Shown piece after piece: positions 8,447 to 17,770 of a stretch of 58,920 nucleotides of DNA. The notes below the pieces were generated by a model. That model did not search any database, had not been told where the DNA came from, and saw only the letters and a program-made list of their open reading frames with translations. Both the position numbers and the translations under genes were made by a program. The stretch spans positions 1-58,920 of the forward strand of contig QXXL01000066.1 in the NCBI GenBank assembly GCA_009911505.1. The letters run 5' to 3'. Each line of letters opens with the position of its first letter. Positions within the stretch are counted from its first letter, which is position 1. The stretch comes from Lachnospiraceae bacterium (GTDB lineage Bacteria > Bacillota > Clostridia > Lachnospirales > Lachnospiraceae).

Positions 8447-9385
8447 TTACTCCAGTACCATCTGTACACAGCCGTACATCCCGGCGTCATTGCCGAGTGT
8501 TGCCAGCTCAAAATACGCATCCCGGCACGCATGGAACGTTTTATCATTGAAGTATTTTTTGACGCGGTCTGTAATTATACTGCCCGCCTTCGACACGCCG
8601 CCGCCAATAACAAATACTTCTGGATTTACAATACATGCTATATCCGCAAGGGCGCCTCCCAGGATTTTGGTCATCTCCTCTACAATCTCGTCTGCTACGG
8701 CATCGCCTGCTTTTGCTGCGTCAAAAATATCCTTTGCTGTCAAAGGCTCTGCCGTGCGCAGCGCCGTTTCATCTGCCGTGCCTGCCAGCCTTTGCTTTGC
8801 CATACGTACAATTCCGGTTGCAGATGCGTATTGCTCCAGGCACCCTTTTCTGCCACAGCCGCAGCATTCTTCCTCCTCCTGGTTAATAATGATATGGCCA
8901 ATTTCACCCCCGGCGCCTTTGCATCCTGTTACGATTTTGCCGTCCACAATAACGCCGCCTCCTACGCCTGTGCCAAGTGTAACCATAACTACATCTTTAT
9001 GCCCCTTCGCTCCGCCTTGCCACATTTCCCCGAGCGCGGCCACGTTAGCGTCATTGCCGACTTTTACATGAAATCCCGTACGCTCTGTCATATCCTTTGC
9101 TACATTGATTACGTCCCATCCCAGGTTCACACACCGCATTACAACCCCTTCGGAGGTAACAGGCCCCGGTACGCCTATCCCGATCCCCTGGATATCAGTT
9201 TTTGAAATTTCCCGGTCTACCATCTTTTTCGCAATAGAAGCCGCTACGTCTGGAAGTATATTTTCCCCGTTATTTTCGCGTCTCGTTTGGATTTCCCATT
9301 TCTCAATTAAAGCGCCTGTTGTTTCAAACAGCCCGATTTTACAGGTCGTGCCCCCGATGTCTACACCAAATCCGTATTTTTTCAT
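8447..9385 (-). CDS. glk: ROK family glucokinase
   Basis: 312 residues. The N-terminal phosphate loop VDIGGTTCKIG, the sugar-binding GVPGPV and GNDANVAALGE, the phosphate-2 loop TLGTGVGGGVI, and the zinc motif CCGCGRKGCLEQYAS are all intact, so it should be an active cytosolic ROK sugar kinase, most likely ATP-dependent glucokinase. The start is set at the ATG at 9385 with AAGGAG eight bases upstream; the longer open frame to 9607 encodes an implausible Phe/Lys-rich leader and has no ribosome site. It stands alone, divergent from the PBP gene. N-acetylglucosamine or mannose specificity cannot be excluded from sequence. Confidence 0.9.
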   Translation of the reverse strand: MKKYGFGVDIGGTTCKIGLFETTGALIEKWEIQTRRENNGENILPDVAASIAKKMVDREISKTDIQGIGIGVPGPVTSEGVVMRCVNLGWDVINVAKDMTERTGFHVKVGNDANVAALGEMWQGGAKGHKDVVMVTLGTGVGGGVIVDGKIVTGCKGAGGEIGHIIINQEEEECCGCGRKGCLEQYASATGIVRMAKQRLAGTADETALRTAEPLTAKDIFDAAKAGDAVADEIVEEMTKILGGALADIACIVNPEVFVIGGGVSKAGSIITDRVKKYFNDKTFHACRDAYFELATLGNDAGMYGCVQMVLE

Positions 9386-9480
9386 TCTTATCTTCTCCTT
9401 ATCTATTTCTTTAAACCATTGGAGGTTCCTTTTTTTAGTATAGAAAAAAATACGGCGGCTGTCAATGCGATCTCTCCCAG

Positions 9481-9509
9481 TTGCTTTCTTTTTCCAAAAC
9501 GTGTAAAAT
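9481..9509 (+). promoter_or_regulatory. promoter of the class A PBP gene
   Basis: TTGCTT (9481-9486), 17-base spacer, TAAAAT (9504-9509), 35 bases before the ATG. Confidence 0.5.
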
Positions 9510-9544
9510 AAACAAAAAAACATACACCTGCATAAAGGAGACAA

Positions 9545-11593
9545 ATGAAACAGAAAAAGAAAAAAAAGAAAAAATACCGTCTGTTCTGGTTTTTTGTAAA
9601 GCTTCAATTTTTGCTGATGATCGTCCTGTTAGGCGCCCTTGGCTACTATTACTACGGCGGCTATGCCACGCAAGTCCAAAAAATGCAGGCCGAAGCCATA
9701 AGATATGTCCGTGAATCTACCCCCGCCACATTCTGCGCCGCACAAACCAGCGTAGTTTTCGATAAAAACCGCAATACTATCTCCACATTAAAAGGAGAAA
9801 AGGACGTCTACTACTTAAGCTTTGACCAGATCCCGGCAGACGCCCGCGCTGCTATCGTGAGCATTGAAGATAAAAAATTCTACCAGCACAGCGGGATAGA
9901 CCTAAAGGCTATTATCCGCGCCGCAAAGGCCATGTTAGAGAACGGGAAAGTCACCCAGGGCGGAAGCACCATTACCCAGCAGCTTGCAAGAAATATTTTT
10001 CTAACACAGGAAAAAACCTGGCAGCGTAAGGTAGAAGAAATGTTCATTGCAACAGAACTTGAAAAAAAATACGACAAAACGCAAATTCTGGAATTTTACT
10101 TAAACAACATATATTTTGGAAATGGCTACTACGGTATACAAGCCGCAAGCATTGGTTATTTTAGCCTTGAAGCCTCCGATCTGGATTTATCCCAGATCGC
10201 ATTTTTATGTGCCATACCAAACAACCCTTCGCTCTACGATCCGCTTACCAATATGGAAGAAACATTAGGGCGCAGGGATCGTATATTACAAAACATGCTT
10301 GAGGACGGGCAGATTTCCGAAAGCGCAGCCCTGATGGCAAAATCAGAAGAGATTACGTTAAATCGACCGGAACACACCAAAAACAATTATGTGGAAACCT
10401 ACACTTACTACTGCGCTATCCGCCTATTGATGGAACAGGATGGCTTCCAGTTCCAAACAGATTTTAAGACGGAAAATGAAAAAGAAGCCTATTATGAACG
10501 CTACAACGAAATATATACTGAGTTCCAGAAAAAACTGTATACGGCAGGCTACCGCATTTATACCTCATTCGATCTTTCCATGCAGCAGATGCTGCAGCAG
10601 GCAATTGACGAAAGCCTTGCAGAATTTACAGATGTGAATGAAGAAGGCGTATACAAATTGCAGGGCGCAGGCGTCTGCATTGACAATGAAACCGGATATG
10701 TCCGCGCGGTTGTAGGGGGCAGAAGCCAGGATTTTGCCGGATATACCTTAAACCGGGCCTACCAGAGCTACCGGCAGCCCGGCAGCGCCATTAAGCCTTT
10801 AATCGCCTATGCCCCGGCACTCGAACGGAATTATACGCCGGATTCCATTGTAAACGACCAGTATATTGAAGACGGCCCGTCCAATGCCGACGGCAGCTAC
10901 AGTGGAGAAATGACCCTGCGCAGCGCACTGTCCCGCTCTAAAAATACCATTGCCTGGCAGCTGCTTGACGAGCTGACCCCCAAAATAGGGCTGTCTTACT
11001 TAAAAGCCATGCATTTTGCGCGCATTTCCAGGGAAGATGAACGGCTGACTTCCGCTTTGGGCGGGCTGACAAACGGCGTTTCCCCGGTTGAAATGACAGC
11101 GGCCTATGCAGCGCTTGAAAACGACGGGGATTACCGCCCGCCAACCTGTATTATGCGGATCACAGATGCCGACGGCCACGAAATCCTTTCTACTGTGCAG
11201 GAAGAAGAAAAAATATATAAGACTACTGCAGCCCGGATGGTAACAGATATGCTCGTAACAGCCATCACCGAAGGCACAGGCAAAGGACTTGCGGTAACAG
11301 GCACCCCTTCCGCCGGAAAAACCGGGACAACGAATGATAACAAGGACGGCTGGTTTGCCGGGTATACGCGCTATTATACGGCAAGTGTCTGGGTCGGATA
11401 CGACATGCCCGCCGAGCTGCCGGGGCTCTCCGGATCTACTTACCCCGGGCAGATTTGGCATGCATTTATGGAAAACTGCCACCAGGGTCTTGCGTCCGCG
11501 CCATTTTTACCCTATGTAGAAATGGATTTATATGAAAAAATACGCAAGGATGCGCTTGGCGATGAAGCAGAAGAAATTGATTTTGACGAATAG
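9545..11593 (+). CDS. class A penicillin-binding protein (bifunctional transglycosylase/transpeptidase)
   Basis: 682 residues. A very basic cytoplasmic tail (KQKKKKKKKYR) and one membrane anchor (about 15-40) precede a GT51 glycosyltransferase domain (about 75-245) with the catalytic EDKKFYQHSGID and the GGSTITQQLARN motif. The transpeptidase domain has S414-x-x-K417 (GSAIK), S465-x-N467 and KTGT at 592-595, so both activities look intact. It polymerises and cross-links peptidoglycan outside the membrane. AAAGGAG lies seven bases before the ATG. The Asp/Glu-rich C-terminus ends shortly after the transpeptidase core, without PASTA or FN3 domains. A short gap leads to the oxidoreductase gene, which may be cotranscribed. 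Confidence 0.93.
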   Translation: MKQKKKKKKKYRLFWFFVKLQFLLMIVLLGALGYYYYGGYATQVQKMQAEAIRYVRESTPATFCAAQTSVVFDKNRNTISTLKGEKDVYYLSFDQIPADARAAIVSIEDKKFYQHSGIDLKAIIRAAKAMLENGKVTQGGSTITQQLARNIFLTQEKTWQRKVEEMFIATELEKKYDKTQILEFYLNNIYFGNGYYGIQAASIGYFSLEASDLDLSQIAFLCAIPNNPSLYDPLTNMEETLGRRDRILQNMLEDGQISESAALMAKSEEITLNRPEHTKNNYVETYTYYCAIRLLMEQDGFQFQTDFKTENEKEAYYERYNEIYTEFQKKLYTAGYRIYTSFDLSMQQMLQQAIDESLAEFTDVNEEGVYKLQGAGVCIDNETGYVRAVVGGRSQDFAGYTLNRAYQSYRQPGSAIKPLIAYAPALERNYTPDSIVNDQYIEDGPSNADGSYSGEMTLRSALSRSKNTIAWQLLDELTPKIGLSYLKAMHFARISREDERLTSALGGLTNGVSPVEMTAAYAALENDGDYRPPTCIMRITDADGHEILSTVQEEEKIYKTTAARMVTDMLVTAITEGTGKGLAVTGTPSAGKTGTTNDNKDGWFAGYTRYYTASVWVGYDMPAELPGLSGSTYPGQIWHAFMENCHQGLASAPFLPYVEMDLYEKIRKDALGDEAEEIDFDE

Positions 11594-11652
11594 GGGCAAA
11601 ACTGCTATAGTAATTTTTACCACACATAATACAATGAAAGCGAGGTATTCTA

Positions 11653-12624
11653 ATGAAAATAGGCGTAGTCGGAAACGGCATGATTGTAGAACGTTTTTTA
11701 AAAGATGCAGCCGAATTGGAAACTATTCAAATCCCTTCTATCTGCGTGAGGGAAAACAGCCGCCAAAAAGGCGCGGCACTTGCCGCTACTTACGGCATCC
11801 CACAGGTAGAAACCAGCTATCCAGCATTTCTTTTACAGGAAGGGATAGATGCCGTATACCTGGGGATTAGCAACCATGTCCATTACCCATATGCAAAAGC
11901 TGCTTTAGAAGCTGGCAAGCATGTTATCTGCGAAAAGCCTTTCACCGTGTATGCAGACGAAGCAAAGAAGCTGGCTTTGCTTGCCCGAAAGAAAGGGCTG
12001 TTTTTGTGGGAAGCCTTTAAAATCCCATACTCCCCGATTTTTAATGCGGTAAAAGAACACCTCCCTAAAATCGGCCGGATAAAACTGGTACAATGCAATT
12101 ATTCCAGGGTATCCAGCCGTTATGGGCAGTACAAATCAGGCCAGGTACTTCCGGCGTTTGACCCAAAGACAGCAGGGGGGTGCCTGTATGACATTAACCT
12201 GTACAACCTGCACTTTGTAACAGGGTTATTTGGAAAGCCAAAAAAAGTTGTCTACCATGCCAACAAAGGCTTCAACGGGGTTGACACCTCTGGTGTTGGA
12301 ATATTAGAATATGACGGTTTCCACGCCGTCTGCTGCGGCGCCAAAGATTCCAGCAGCCCCTGCGGCGCCGTCATCCAGGGGGAAGACGGCTATATCCAGA
12401 TAGATGGCCCTGTCAGCTCGGCAAAGAAGGCCTGTCTGGTAATAAATGGAACAGAAACCTGCCTTGCACAATTTGAAGACAACGGGCAGTTAACGGAAGA
12501 AATCATAGAATTTGAGCGCCAGTTCCGGGAACAGGATTTGGCGTCCTGCCTAAAAATGCTTGAGCATAGCCTAATGATGATGGAGGTCGTGGATCTGGCG
12601 CGCACTTCGGCTGGCCTTCTTTAA
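11653..12624 (+). CDS. Gfo/Idh/MocA family NAD(P)-dependent oxidoreductase
   Basis: 323 residues. The N-terminal Rossmann motif is GVVGNGMIVERF (4-15). The family signature CEKPFTVYADEAKKLA (about 94-109) contains the catalytic lysine of the EKP motif, and GGCLYDINLYNLHF matches the substrate-domain G-x-x-x-D-x-x-x-x motif. Family members oxidise or reduce sugars, inositols or related alcohols. The specific substrate is not evident and no sugar operon surrounds it. GCGAGG is a modest ribosome site before the ATG. It lies 59 bases after the PBP gene and ahead of spoVT in the same direction. Confidence 0.9.
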   Translation: MKIGVVGNGMIVERFLKDAAELETIQIPSICVRENSRQKGAALAATYGIPQVETSYPAFLLQEGIDAVYLGISNHVHYPYAKAALEAGKHVICEKPFTVYADEAKKLALLARKKGLFLWEAFKIPYSPIFNAVKEHLPKIGRIKLVQCNYSRVSSRYGQYKSGQVLPAFDPKTAGGCLYDINLYNLHFVTGLFGKPKKVVYHANKGFNGVDTSGVGILEYDGFHAVCCGAKDSSSPCGAVIQGEDGYIQIDGPVSSAKKACLVINGTETCLAQFEDNGQLTEEIIEFERQFREQDLASCLKMLEHSLMMMEVVDLARTSAGLL

Positions 12625-12709
12625 AAACAAAGATTTCGAGGTATAAAATTCCTTCGCTTACAGATACTACTACCATACAATAGAAAACATAAATGGAGGA
12701 ATCTTGAAT

Positions 12710-13258
12710 ATGAAAGCAACAGGAATTGTGCGTAGAATAGACGATTTGGGAAGAGTTGTAGTCCCAAAAGAAATTAGAAGGACATTACGGATCCGCGAAG
12801 GGGATCCGTTGGAAATATTTACCGATCGCCAAGGGGAAATTATCCTAAAAAAATATTCCCCTATCGGAGAACTCAGCCAGTTTGCAGGGCAATATGCCGA
12901 AAGCCTTTCACAGACTACAGGCAACCTGGTATGCATTACCGACCGGGATCACGTTGTTGCCGTTGCAGGCAGCGGGAAGAAAGATTTTGATGGAAAGCCG
13001 TTAAGCAAACAGATGGAAGGCATTATTGAAAACAGGGAGGATTTTGTAGCAAATAAGGACGATGCATCCTTTGTCAAAATCACCCTGGACGACACCGGGG
13101 AACAATGCTCCCAGGCAGTTGCTACCATTATCTGCCAGGGGGACGCAATTGGCGCCGTTGTAATATCAGACAAAAATGAGCAGCGGCAGATGGGAGATAC
13201 AGAACATAAGCTGGCAATTACAGCCGCCGGATTTCTAGGAAGGCAAATGGAACAGTAG
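12710..13258 (+). CDS. spoVT: stage V sporulation protein T (AbrB-type regulator)
   Basis: 182 residues. The N-terminal AbrB/MazE swapped-hairpin DNA-binding domain MKATGIVRRIDDLGRVVVPK with RTLRIREGDPLEIFTDRQG is nearly identical to known SpoVT, and the C-terminal half is its GAF-like domain. SpoVT is a late forespore regulator that tunes sigma-G genes, so its presence points to an endospore former. The start chosen is the ATG at 12710, nine bases after GGAGGA; a TTG six bases earlier is too close to that site. CATACAAT about 30 bases upstream resembles a forespore-type -10, but I could not define a matching -35. A strong terminator follows. Confidence 0.93.
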   Translation: MKATGIVRRIDDLGRVVVPKEIRRTLRIREGDPLEIFTDRQGEIILKKYSPIGELSQFAGQYAESLSQTTGNLVCITDRDHVVAVAGSGKKDFDGKPLSKQMEGIIENREDFVANKDDASFVKITLDDTGEQCSQAVATIICQGDAIGAVVISDKNEQRQMGDTEHKLAITAAGFLGRQMEQ

Positions 13259-13291
13259 GCAAACAGATATACCATGCATCAAGCGGCAAAG

Positions 13292-13319
13292 AATGCCCTG
13301 CCACATGTGGCAGGGCATT
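13292..13319. terminator. bidirectional terminator between spoVT and carB
   Basis: A perfect 13-base stem (AATGCCCTGCCAC / GTGGCAGGGCATT) with a two-base centre lies between the convergent genes. Confidence 0.8.
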
Positions 13320-13344
13320 TACTAACCGTAAAAAAGCTTACCCT

Positions 13345-16300
13345 TTATTTATCATGAATCTCTCCATGCAGCTCCTGTAAGGATTTCAGCTCACTGTCAC
13401 GATGTGATTTCACGTAATGGATCCCTTCGGCCGACGCTTTTGCAGCCGCAAGAGTCGTCAGGTATGGGATCCGGTTTTTGATCGCCGATTTCCGCAGATA
13501 GCTGTCATCAAACACCGCATCCTTACCCGCTGGGGAATTGATAATCAGCTGTATATCGCCATTTGTCATCAAATCCACAATATTCGGGCGCCCTTCATAA
13601 ACTTTGTTCACACGCGACGCCGGGATGCCGGAAGCCGTAATCAGGTCGTAGGTTCCGCCTGTAGCTATAATCCGGAAGCCGTCTGCATACAGGCTTCTGG
13701 CTACCTCTTCCACTTCTCCCTTATCTTTATCGCTGACCGATATCAGCACGGTCCCCTCAAGCGGCAGCTTTGACTGGCATGCTTCCTGCGCTTTGTAGAA
13801 GGCCTCGCCATAAGAAACGGAAAGCCCAAGCACCTCCCCAGTCGAACGCATTTCCGGCCCCAGCACTGGATCCACCTCCGGGAACATATTAAACGGAAAT
13901 ACAGCTTCTTTTACGCCGTAATTGGGGATGATTTGCTCCTTTAAGCCCGGCACTGGCGACGGGCGCCCGGTTAGCTCCGATGTAATAATCTCGGTCGCAA
14001 GCGGCACCATGCGGATGTTGCAGACTTTTGACACTAATGGCACCGTACGGGATGCCCTGGGGTTGGCTTCCAATACATATACCTTGCCGTTTTCTATCGC
14101 ATACTGCATATTCATAAGGCCTTTTACATGCATTTCCTCTGCAATCTTCCTGGTATATTCCTGGATCGTCACCACGTTTTCCTCAGAAATATGCACGGAC
14201 GGGATAATGCAGGCAGAATCGCCGGAATGGATACCCGCCAGCTCAATATGCTCCATAACAGCAGGCACAAATGCATGTGTGCCGTCACTGATGGCGTCCG
14301 CTTCGCATTCCAGTGCATGGTTTAGGAAACGGTCAATTAAAATCGGACGGTCTGGCGTAACGCCGACTGCGGCATTCATATACTCGGCCATACTTTCGTC
14401 ATCATATACAACCTCCATACCCCGTCCGCCCAGTACATATGACGGGCGTACCATAACCGGGTACCCAATCCTGTTCGCAATAGAAATGGCGCCCTCTACC
14501 GATGTAGCCATCCCCGATTCAGGCATGGGAATTTCTAATTTTTCCATCATTTCACGGAATAGATCGCGATCTTCCGCAAGATCAATGACTGACGGGGATG
14601 TACCAAGTATTTTTACCCCGTTTTTCTCCAGCTCCGATGCCAGGTTGAGCGGTGTCTGCCCGCCAAACTGCGCAATCACGCCAAGCGGCTTTTCTTTTTC
14701 GTAAATACTTAAGACATCCTCCAGGGTCAGCGGCTCAAAATAAAGCTTATCAGACGTATCGTAATCCGTGGAAACCGTCTCCGGGTTGCAGTTGACAATA
14801 ATAGTCTCAAACCCAAGCTTTTTAAGGGCCATGGACGCATGAACGCAGCAATAGTCAAACTCAATGCCCTGCCCAATCCGGTTAGGCCCTCCGCCCAATA
14901 TCATAATCTTAGGCTTAGTGGTATCGACTGGGTTCTTATCCGGCGCGCAATATGTCGAATAGTAGTAGGCGCTGTCTTTTGTACCGCTGACATGCACACC
15001 CTCCCATGCTTCCTGTAAGCCAAGCTTAGAACGCTGATTGCGGATATCCGTTTCCGGGATGTCCAAAATCTGGCTTAAGTATTTATCGGCAAAACCGTTT
15101 TTCTTTGCAGAAACTAGCATTTCATCTGGAGGGAAGCCCCCTTTGTACGCCAGCAGCGCTTCTTCCTCCTCAACAAGCTCCTTCATCTGCTCGATAAAGT
15201 ACGCCTTGACTTTGGTGATCTGATGGATTTCATCTACCGACGCCCCCTTGCGCAGCGCTTCGTACATCTGGAAATGGCGCTCACTGGAAGCTGTTTTTAA
15301 CAGCTTTAACAGCTCCTCCTTGCTTAGCGTATCAAAATCCTTTGCATGGCCTAAACCATAACGGCCTGTCTCTAAAGAACGGATTGCTTTCTGGAATGCC
15401 TCTTTGTAGGTTTTACCTATGCTCATAACCTCGCCTACCGCGCGCATCTGCGTACCTAGCTGATCCTGTACGCCTTTAAATTTTTCAAATGCCCAGCGGG
15501 CAAACTTGATTACCACATAATCCCCGTCCGGCACGTATTTATCAAGCGTTCCATATTTTCCGCAGGGGATATCCTTTAATGTAAGCCCTGCCGCAAGCAT
15601 TGCAGACACCAGCGCAATTGGGAAGCCAGTGGCCTTTGAAGCAAGTGCAGAAGAACGCGACGTCCGTGGGTTAATTTCGATTACAATAATACGATCCGTC
15701 ACTGGGTCATGGGCAAACTGCACATTCGTCCCCCCAATTACCTGTACCGACTCGACAATTTTGTATGCCTGCTCCTGAAGGCGTTTCTGGCACTCCTCCG
15801 AAATCGTAAGCATCGGCGCAGAACAAAACGAATCCCCCGTATGGACCCCAAGCGGATCGATGTTTTCGATAAAACACACGGTAATAATATTATTATCCGC
15901 ATCACGCACGACCTCAAGCTCCAGCTCTTCCCAGCCAAGCACTGACTCCTCTACCAAAACCTGCCCGACCAGGCTGGCCTGCAGCCCCCTTGTACAGACG
16001 GTTTTTAGCTCTTCGCGGTTGTATACCAGGCCCCCTCCTGCACCGCCCATGGTATAGGCCGGCCGCAGAACGACAGGATAACCAAGCTTATCGGCAATTG
16101 CCAGCGCTTCGTCTACCGAATATGCCACCTCGCTGCGCGCCATTTCTATCCCCAGCCTGTCCATTGTTTTTTTGAATTCAATCCTGTCTTCGCCGCGCTC
16201 AATCGCATCCACCTGCACGCCAATGACTTTGACGCCGTACTTATCTAAAACCCCGGCCTTGTTTAATTCGGCGCACAGGTTTAGCCCGGACTGCCCGCCT

Positions 16301-16569
16301 AAGTTTGGCAAAAGTGCGTCAGGGCGCTCTTTTGCAATAATCTGAGCTAACCGCTCAACATTTAACGGTTCAATATAGGTCACATCCGCTGTTTCAGGAT
16401 CAGTCATGATTGTAGCCGGGTTAGAATTAACCAGCACTATTTCATAGCCTAATTTTTTCAATGCTTTACACGCCTGCGTCCCGGAATAATCAAACTCACA
16501 CGCCTGTCCGATAATAATGGGGCCGGAACCTATGATTAAAACTTTGTTTATATCTGCTCTTTTTGGCAC
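13345..16569 (-). CDS. carB: carbamoyl-phosphate synthase large subunit
   Basis: 1074 residues, a normal CarB length. Two ATP-grasp halves are present: the first opens with VLIIGSGPIIIGQACEFDYS, the second near residue 560 with ILGGGPNRIGQGIEFDYC. A C-terminal MGS-like allosteric domain follows from about 935 (GTVLISVSDKDKGEV…GGTYDLI). It makes carbamoyl phosphate for pyrimidines and arginine. I set the start at the GTG at 16569: it gives the usual MPKRADI N-terminus and sits six bases after GGAGGT, whereas the ATG two codons upstream directly abuts that site. carA is not adjacent, so the small subunit must be encoded elsewhere. Confidence 0.95.
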   Translation of the reverse strand: MPKRADINKVLIIGSGPIIIGQACEFDYSGTQACKALKKLGYEIVLVNSNPATIMTDPETADVTYIEPLNVERLAQIIAKERPDALLPNLGGQSGLNLCAELNKAGVLDKYGVKVIGVQVDAIERGEDRIEFKKTMDRLGIEMARSEVAYSVDEALAIADKLGYPVVLRPAYTMGGAGGGLVYNREELKTVCTRGLQASLVGQVLVEESVLGWEELELEVVRDADNNIITVCFIENIDPLGVHTGDSFCSAPMLTISEECQKRLQEQAYKIVESVQVIGGTNVQFAHDPVTDRIIVIEINPRTSRSSALASKATGFPIALVSAMLAAGLTLKDIPCGKYGTLDKYVPDGDYVVIKFARWAFEKFKGVQDQLGTQMRAVGEVMSIGKTYKEAFQKAIRSLETGRYGLGHAKDFDTLSKEELLKLLKTASSERHFQMYEALRKGASVDEIHQITKVKAYFIEQMKELVEEEEALLAYKGGFPPDEMLVSAKKNGFADKYLSQILDIPETDIRNQRSKLGLQEAWEGVHVSGTKDSAYYYSTYCAPDKNPVDTTKPKIMILGGGPNRIGQGIEFDYCCVHASMALKKLGFETIIVNCNPETVSTDYDTSDKLYFEPLTLEDVLSIYEKEKPLGVIAQFGGQTPLNLASELEKNGVKILGTSPSVIDLAEDRDLFREMMEKLEIPMPESGMATSVEGAISIANRIGYPVMVRPSYVLGGRGMEVVYDDESMAEYMNAAVGVTPDRPILIDRFLNHALECEADAISDGTHAFVPAVMEHIELAGIHSGDSACIIPSVHISEENVVTIQEYTRKIAEEMHVKGLMNMQYAIENGKVYVLEANPRASRTVPLVSKVCNIRMVPLATEIITSELTGRPSPVPGLKEQIIPNYGVKEAVFPFNMFPEVDPVLGPEMRSTGEVLGLSVSYGEAFYKAQEACQSKLPLEGTVLISVSDKDKGEVEEVARSLYADGFRIIATGGTYDLITASGIPASRVNKVYEGRPNIVDLMTNGDIQLIINSPAGKDAVFDDSYLRKSAIKNRIPYLTTLAAAKASAEGIHYVKSHRDSELKSLQELHGEIHDK

Positions 16570-16615
16570 AAGCATACCTCCATTTATGTTGTTGACAATT
16601 ACATTGCTGTGGAAT

Positions 16616-16644
16616 ATTTTACATGATACAGGGGCGGCTGTCAA
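16616..16644 (-). promoter_or_regulatory. strong promoter of carB
   Basis: On the minus strand: consensus TTGACA (16639-16644), 17-base spacer, TAAAAT (16616-16621). No PyrR-type antiterminator or other long leader is visible in the short 5' region. Confidence 0.75.
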
Positions 16645-16687
16645 TTTTAAAGTAAAAGCCATAAACCCTTTATATGCGTCAATACGC

Positions 16688-16717
16688 TTTACAACCGCCC
16701 TTAAGATATAGTAAAAT
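16688..16717 (+). promoter_or_regulatory. promoter of the deleted pyruvate kinase-like gene
   Basis: TTTACA (16688-16693), 18-base spacer, TAAAAT (16712-16717), divergent from the carB promoter. Confidence 0.5.
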
Positions 16718-16753
16718 CATGAAAAACCCATCAAAATAAAAATGGAGGAGACA

Positions 16754-17320
16754 ATGACAGAAATTTTCGGAACGCTAGGCCCGGCCTGCGCTCAGGTTAA
16801 TATCTTAGAAAAAATGTTTTTAGAAGGAATGACTGGAATGCGGCTCAACCTCTCGCACACCGGGTTAAAAGAAAGCGAACCGCTCATTGGCTCCTTCTGG
16901 AAAGCCGCACAGCGGGCTGGCGTCAATCCACAGCTATTAATTGACCTGCAAGGGCCGGAGATACGGATTGGGGCATTGCCTGCGCCCCTTACCTTAAATG
17001 AATCCGAAGAAATTATATTTTCCCTAAAAGCCCAAACTTTACCGCAGAAAACACTGTCCGATCTATGCCGCCACGAGGGCAAGCCTTTCCTTGTCGTAAC
17101 ACAGCTGTTAGCATCAATGGAACACAGCCCCTATCCGACACGGGCAGAGGTATCCGATATCTTTCACGCGGTCATGGATGGCGCAGCAGCCGTTATGGTT
17201 ACAAACGAAACGGCTGTCGGGAAATATCCGGCAGAAACAATCCGGTATTTAAAAAAGACGGCGCAGGAAGCCGAAAAAGTAAAACGCAAAGCTTCCCATG
17301 CCGCCTTATATTCTGTTTAG
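16754..17320 (+). CDS. internally deleted pyruvate kinase-like protein
   Basis: 188 residues against about 470-580 for pyruvate kinase. Residues 1-80 match the start of domain A: TLGPA, GMTGMRLNLSHTG, then LLIDLQGPEIRIG. From about 115 the sequence jumps to the late domain-A motif (VTQLLASM, PTRAEVSDIFHAVMDG, NETAVGKYPAETI). The B domain, the catalytic lysine and metal-binding E/D segment, and the C-terminal allosteric domain are missing in between or after, so kinase activity is not expected. The reading frame is intact, with GGAGG five bases before the ATG and its own promoter, arguing that it is expressed. It may be a regulatory relic or a scaffold; the function is unknown. Confidence 0.75.
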   Translation: MTEIFGTLGPACAQVNILEKMFLEGMTGMRLNLSHTGLKESEPLIGSFWKAAQRAGVNPQLLIDLQGPEIRIGALPAPLTLNESEEIIFSLKAQTLPQKTLSDLCRHEGKPFLVVTQLLASMEHSPYPTRAEVSDIFHAVMDGAAAVMVTNETAVGKYPAETIRYLKKTAQEAEKVKRKASHAALYSV

Positions 17321-17544
17321 CCAAATGGTGAAAGTACAAACCCTGCCGCCCTGAAAAATAACTTGCCAAACGGGATACCGATTATGGTCAGGCAGAATAC
17401 CGCCCCCAATACGCCAAAGCAAATAGCAAACGGAACCCCGATACAGCAAAGATATATAATTTTAAACACCGCCATACCCAGCATAAAGAACAATGCCATA
17501 AGCAGGGCAAACAGTACAAACAGTATCAATGTTAACAGAAACAT
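17317..17544 (-). CDS. small membrane protein
   Basis: 75 residues, almost entirely hydrophobic, with probably two membrane segments (about 3-27 and 30-58) followed by IGIPFGKLFFRAAGF. The start at 17544 has GGGAGGG seven bases upstream; the longer frame to 17664 overlaps the pspC gene in another frame. It is the last gene of the PadR-DUF1700-DUF4097-PspC operon, 32 bases after pspC. Its C-terminal YccF-like IIGIPFGKLFFRAA motif suggests an inner-membrane accessory protein. No firm family assignment. Confidence 0.6.
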   Translation of the reverse strand: MFLLTLILFVLFALLMALFFMLGMAVFKIIYLCCIGVPFAICFGVLGAVFCLTIIGIPFGKLFFRAAGFVLSPFG

Positions 17545-17576
17545 CCTCTTCCCTCCCTGCCATTTATAGATCCCTA

Positions 17577-17768
17577 TTAATACTTCGGCATTTCTGGCAT
17601 AATGACTGCTGCCACAATATACGCTATAAGCCCGCTTCCCCAGCCGAAAATCAGCGCGATGCAAATCAGCCGTACAAGTGTGGGATCTATATTAAAGTAT
17701 TCTCCAATCCCTCCGCAGACACCGCATAACACCCGGTTGGACGATGATTTATATAATCTTTTTTCCAT
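17577..17768 (-). CDS. PspC domain membrane protein
   Basis: 63 residues: a single PspC domain. LYKSSSNRVLCGVCGGIGEY at the N-terminus and DPTLVRLICIALIFGWGSGLI followed by a membrane helix are diagnostic. Small PspC proteins sense or stabilise the cell envelope. It follows the DUF4097 gene after two bases and shares the operon controlled by PadR, consistent with an envelope stress module. Confidence 0.88.
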   Translation of the reverse strand: MEKRLYKSSSNRVLCGVCGGIGEYFNIDPTLVRLICIALIFGWGSGLIAYIVAAVIMPEMPKY

Positions 17769-17770
17769 TT

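Noticed and set aside
8447..9607. Glucokinase with a 74-residue N-terminal extension
   Set aside because: The extension has no ribosome site and unlikely composition; the ATG at 9385 has a good Shine-Dalgarno and gives the normal ROK N-terminus.
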